Shown here piece after piece: positions 12,828-15,120 of a stretch of DNA of 15,120 bases. The notes below the pieces were generated by a model. The model searched no databases. It was not told the DNA's origin and saw only the letters and a list, made by a program, of their open reading frames with translations. Origin of the DNA: Treponema sp. (GTDB lineage: Bacteria; Spirochaetota; Spirochaetia; Treponematales; Breznakiellaceae); contig JAIRLZ010000008.1 in NCBI GenBank assembly GCA_031259035.1, positions 1 through 15,120 of the forward strand, given 5' to 3'. A program made the translations under genes and the position numbers. Positions within the stretch are counted from its first letter, which is position 1. Each line of letters begins with the position of its first letter.

Positions 12828-14548
12828 TATGTAATCCTCCAGCTCACGGAGACTTTCTTGCTGCCGAGAACATCCGTGCCAAAGTCGAAGATGAGGCGGG
12901 ACACGAACAGCGCGGTGAATACTGACGAGACAACGCCTATCGCCAAGCTGACCGCAAAGCCTTGTATGGGTCCCGAACCAAGCTGCGAGAGGAACAGCGC
13001 CGCGATAAACGTGGTGATGTTTGAGTCCATGATCGCCCAGAACGCCTTGTTGAAACCCGCGTCAACCACGGCTTTTCTGCTTTTTCCAAGCCGCATCTCT
13101 TCTTTCATGCGCTCAAATATAATGACATTCGCGTCAACCGCCATACCGATGGTCAAAATGAATCCCGCGATGCTCGGCAGGGTAAGGGTGAAGTTGAACG
13201 CGGAAAGGATGCTGAACATGAGGAAGATATTCAGAATCTGGGCTACCACCGCGTTGACGCCGGAGACTTTGTAGAAGAGCAGCATGAAGATCATGACCGC
13301 CGCCAATCCGCCGACGAGGGCATATAACCCTTGCCTGATCGTATCTTCGCCCATGCTCGCGCCTATGTTTTGCTGATTGACAACCTCCAGTTGCACGGGC
13401 AGAGCCGCCGTTCTCAGGGTCAGCGCTATGTTGTTCGCCTCGTCCAAGCCGAAACCGGTCAAGCGCACGGACTCGTGAATGCCGCTCTGAATAGTCGCCT
13501 GGGATTTCACGCGGTCGTCAAGCACGATGGCGAGTTGCTTCCCGACATTCGCGGACGTGAGCTTATAGAATATCTCGCCGCCTTCATCGTCAAGGATAAA
13601 GGTGACTTCCGGCTTGCCGTCAACGTCGCCGCGGTCGACAACCGCGCTCTTGATGTGGTTTCCGTCCAGTCCGATCTCTTTCTTGACCGCGGTATAGCCG
13701 GTGAACTCGTCAAGACCATAGCGGTCTTTGGTATAAACGCCTAAAATCATAACGTCATCTGGAATGATTGTAGGATCAATGAGGTTGCCCGTTCCGTCAA
13801 AGGTGCTTGTAGGATGCTCACTGTAGTATTGGCTGAACTTTTCAAACGCATCCGTGTCAACCATGCGGAAGGTGAGGCTGCCTTTTCCCATGATGATGTC
13901 GTTGATGCGTTCAGGGTCCGCGGTTCCGGGGATTTCCACATATATTTGATCCGTTCCCTGCCGTCTGATGACCGGCTCGGTGAGACCAAAACGGTCGATG
14001 CGGCTGTTGAGCACTTCAAGCGCCCTGTTCATGGCATCTTCACGGTCGGCGTCGGTCAACGGATGATCCGTTATCTCCTGAAGCGCGTCCATGTTGGTCT
14101 GAAGTACAATGCTCAAACCGCCGGAAAGGTCCAAACCAAGCTGAACCGCGTTTTTTTGAAGGTTTTTCAGGGCGAATATCCTGTCACGGTAATTGGTTTC
14201 TATTACGTCAAGAGCCTCTTGCCTACTGGCGAAGGCGGAAAGCGTGGCTCTCGCGTTCCACGTTTCAGGAGCGGGAGCGCGAGATTCTTTTAAAATTTTT
14301 TTCGCCTGTTTCTGCAAAAAGAGGAGCTTTTCAGGCGCGTCGCCGCCCGCCTTCGCGTTGTCAAGCAGAAGCTGCAAATCGGCTTGCGCGGTTTGGGATG
14401 CGTATATCTTTATCTGCTCTCGTGAACTTAACGCCAAAGCCTGTTCATCTTTGGGAATCATAAAATACCAGCGGATAGTCGGGGACAGAAAAACCAAACA
14501 AAGCGCAACTACCGCTAGAATAATGAAGAAACGGTAGCGTTTGCTCAT
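12827..14548 (-). CDS. secD: Protein translocase subunit SecD
   Basis: SecD is the large RND-fold partner of SecF and helps late stages of protein export. The 573-residue product has membrane segment 1 at about 7-28, then G-L-D-L-S-G-G at 138-144, the periplasmic P1 domain with E-I-P-G, S-G-I-H-E-S and L-R-T-A-A-L-P, and five membrane segments from about 405. The segment-4 motif I-A-G-F-I-L-T-I-G-M-A-V-D-A-N-V-I-I-F-E-R (459-479) carries the proton-relay aspartate, D472. Between segment 1 and G-L-D-L-S-G-G lies about 105 residues of predicted helical, charged sequence, several times longer than in E. coli SecD. Its ATG overlaps the yajC stop by 4 nt (ATGA), with GGAGAG just upstream. Second gene of the unit. 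Confidence 0.96.
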   Translation of the reverse strand: MSKRYRFFIILAVVALCLVFLSPTIRWYFMIPKDEQALALSSREQIKIYASQTAQADLQLLLDNAKAGGDAPEKLLFLQKQAKKILKESRAPAPETWNARATLSAFASRQEALDVIETNYRDRIFALKNLQKNAVQLGLDLSGGLSIVLQTNMDALQEITDHPLTDADREDAMNRALEVLNSRIDRFGLTEPVIRRQGTDQIYVEIPGTADPERINDIIMGKGSLTFRMVDTDAFEKFSQYYSEHPTSTFDGTGNLIDPTIIPDDVMILGVYTKDRYGLDEFTGYTAVKKEIGLDGNHIKSAVVDRGDVDGKPEVTFILDDEGGEIFYKLTSANVGKQLAIVLDDRVKSQATIQSGIHESVRLTGFGLDEANNIALTLRTAALPVQLEVVNQQNIGASMGEDTIRQGLYALVGGLAAVMIFMLLFYKVSGVNAVVAQILNIFLMFSILSAFNFTLTLPSIAGFILTIGMAVDANVIIFERMKEEMRLGKSRKAVVDAGFNKAFWAIMDSNITTFIAALFLSQLGSGPIQGFAVSLAIGVVSSVFTALFVSRLIFDFGTDVLGSKKVSVSWRIT

Positions 14549-14976
14549 GGCTTCTCTCCGCCGCCCTTCTCATCTTTTTTTTCTTCGATCTTTTTTTGTT
14601 CTCCGTCTTCGTCGTCATCCGCTTCTTTAGCCGCCGCCTCAACGCTGGAAACAGCCGAGCGGCTGAACTCCATCTTGGTGTTCTCATCGACTTTAACAAT
14701 AACAGAAGCCTCTTTGACTTTTTGGATAGTCCCGTGAACGCCGCCTATGGTGACGATCCTGTCGCCTTTTTTGAGCGCGCCGAGCATTTTCTGGGTCTCT
14801 TTCTGTTTTTTGTTTTGCGGTCTGATGATGAGAAAGTAAAATATCCCTATGATCAAGATGAAGGGAACAAAGGAAACAAGCGCGTTTCCGCCCGTCGCGC
14901 CACCGGCTGCGGCGTCAGGCGCGGCCATAAGCAAGGCGCGGTGAAATGAAAATACTGAAAAAAGTGCTGAGTTCAT
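14545..14976 (-). CDS. yajC: Preprotein translocase subunit YajC
   Basis: YajC is a small inner-membrane protein that associates with SecDF and the translocon. The 143-residue product has a short N-terminal stretch, one membrane segment at about 33-51 and the family hallmark F-Y-F-L-I-I-R-P-Q-N-K-K-Q-K-E (46-60), then the cytoplasmic fold L-K-K-G-D-R-I-V-T-I-G-G-V-H-G-T-I. The ATG at 14976 has AAGGAAG 8 nt upstream. The C-terminal 30 residues are highly charged (D/E then K-rich) and longer than in many YajC proteins. A second, Ala/Gly-rich stretch lies before the membrane segment. It is the first gene of the yajC-secD-secF-ispH unit and overlaps secD by 4 nt. Confidence 0.95.
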   Translation of the reverse strand: MNSALFSVFSFHRALLMAAPDAAAGGATGGNALVSFVPFILIIGIFYFLIIRPQNKKQKETQKMLGALKKGDRIVTIGGVHGTIQKVKEASVIVKVDENTKMEFSRSAVSSVEAAAKEADDDEDGEQKKIEEKKDEKGGGEKP

Positions 14977-15013
14977 ACTGTAACTTCCTTAATATAGAAA
15001 AAATATAAAATAT

Positions 15014-15042
15014 ACGGTACCATAAAAAAGAAGAACTATCAA
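15014..15042 (-). promoter_or_regulatory. Candidate promoter for the yajC-secD-secF-ispH unit
   Basis: On the minus strand TTGATA (15037-15042) lies 17 bp upstream of TGG-TACCGT (-10 at 15014-15019, with an extended TGn). Initiation near 15007 would give a leader of about 30 nt, AT-rich and carrying the yajC ribosome site. The -10 matches the consensus at only three of six positions, so this is tentative. Beyond it, 15043-15120 shows no gene I can support. Confidence 0.35.
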
Positions 15043-15120
15043 GAGGGAAAGTTGAAGCGCCTGAAATAGACGCGCGTTTGCATGAGACGCCGGCTTGCCG
15101 CTGAGTACGGTTGACTAATA

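Noticed and set aside
15039..15119. A minus-strand frame open from the window edge to TGA at 15039-15041, possibly the C-terminus of a gene upstream of yajC
   Set aside because: Only 26 codons are visible with no recognisable family signal, and a candidate promoter overlaps the stop; not enough to call a gene.

Overview
The window looks like chromosomal DNA of a spirochaete, most likely a Treponema-like species of moderate G+C content. This rests on four things seen together: a C-terminal DUF1566/Lcl-type protein of the kind that is multi-copy in host-associated treponemes, a BmpA/PnrA-type nucleoside ABC ATPase beside deoD, an outer-membrane double-membrane gene set (Wzi-like barrels, a Lol-type exporter), and SecD/SecF with enlarged periplasmic parts. 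The species assignment is inference; no rRNA gene is present.

Left end (1-2832). The tail of a DUF1566-type gene on the + strand meets, tail to tail, a minus-strand pair transcribed from about 2850: deoD (purine nucleoside phosphorylase) and an overlapping double-domain ABC ATPase of the nucleoside/simple-sugar importer family. Together they suggest nucleoside uptake and phosphorolytic salvage, but no permease or binding-protein gene is in the window.

Middle (2833-6393). Divergent from deoD, two + strand genes encode signal-peptide-bearing outer-membrane barrel proteins of about 543 residues each. They share blocks in the same order and look like old tandem paralogues of the Wzi-like superfamily. 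The second has a long leader with an 11-bp hairpin just before its ribosome binding site.

Right part (6500-14976), all on the minus strand, in two transcription units. The first-transcribed unit is yajC-secD-secF-ispH, tightly packed with overlaps or 5-nt gaps: the accessory part of the Sec translocon followed by the last enzyme of the MEP isoprenoid pathway. After a 162-bp gap holding a strong hairpin and a good promoter comes a second unit: a membrane-anchored propeller-like protein, an exported degenerate M23/LytM protein without zinc ligands, a LolD-like ATPase and a LolC/E-type permease. The gaps are 9 and 6 nt and the last pair overlaps by 4 nt. This four-gene envelope module is the least conventional part of the window; its resemblance in logic to FtsEX-EnvC (transporter plus dead LytM) is an inference.

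Non-coding structure: an 11-bp perfect hairpin in the 6394-6499 convergent spacer, a 17-bp hairpin with a U-tract at 10519-10571 that points along the strand with no known gene, and two promoters placed so close to their start codons that the mRNAs may be leaderless. No tRNA, rRNA, CRISPR array, insertion sequence or phage gene was seen.
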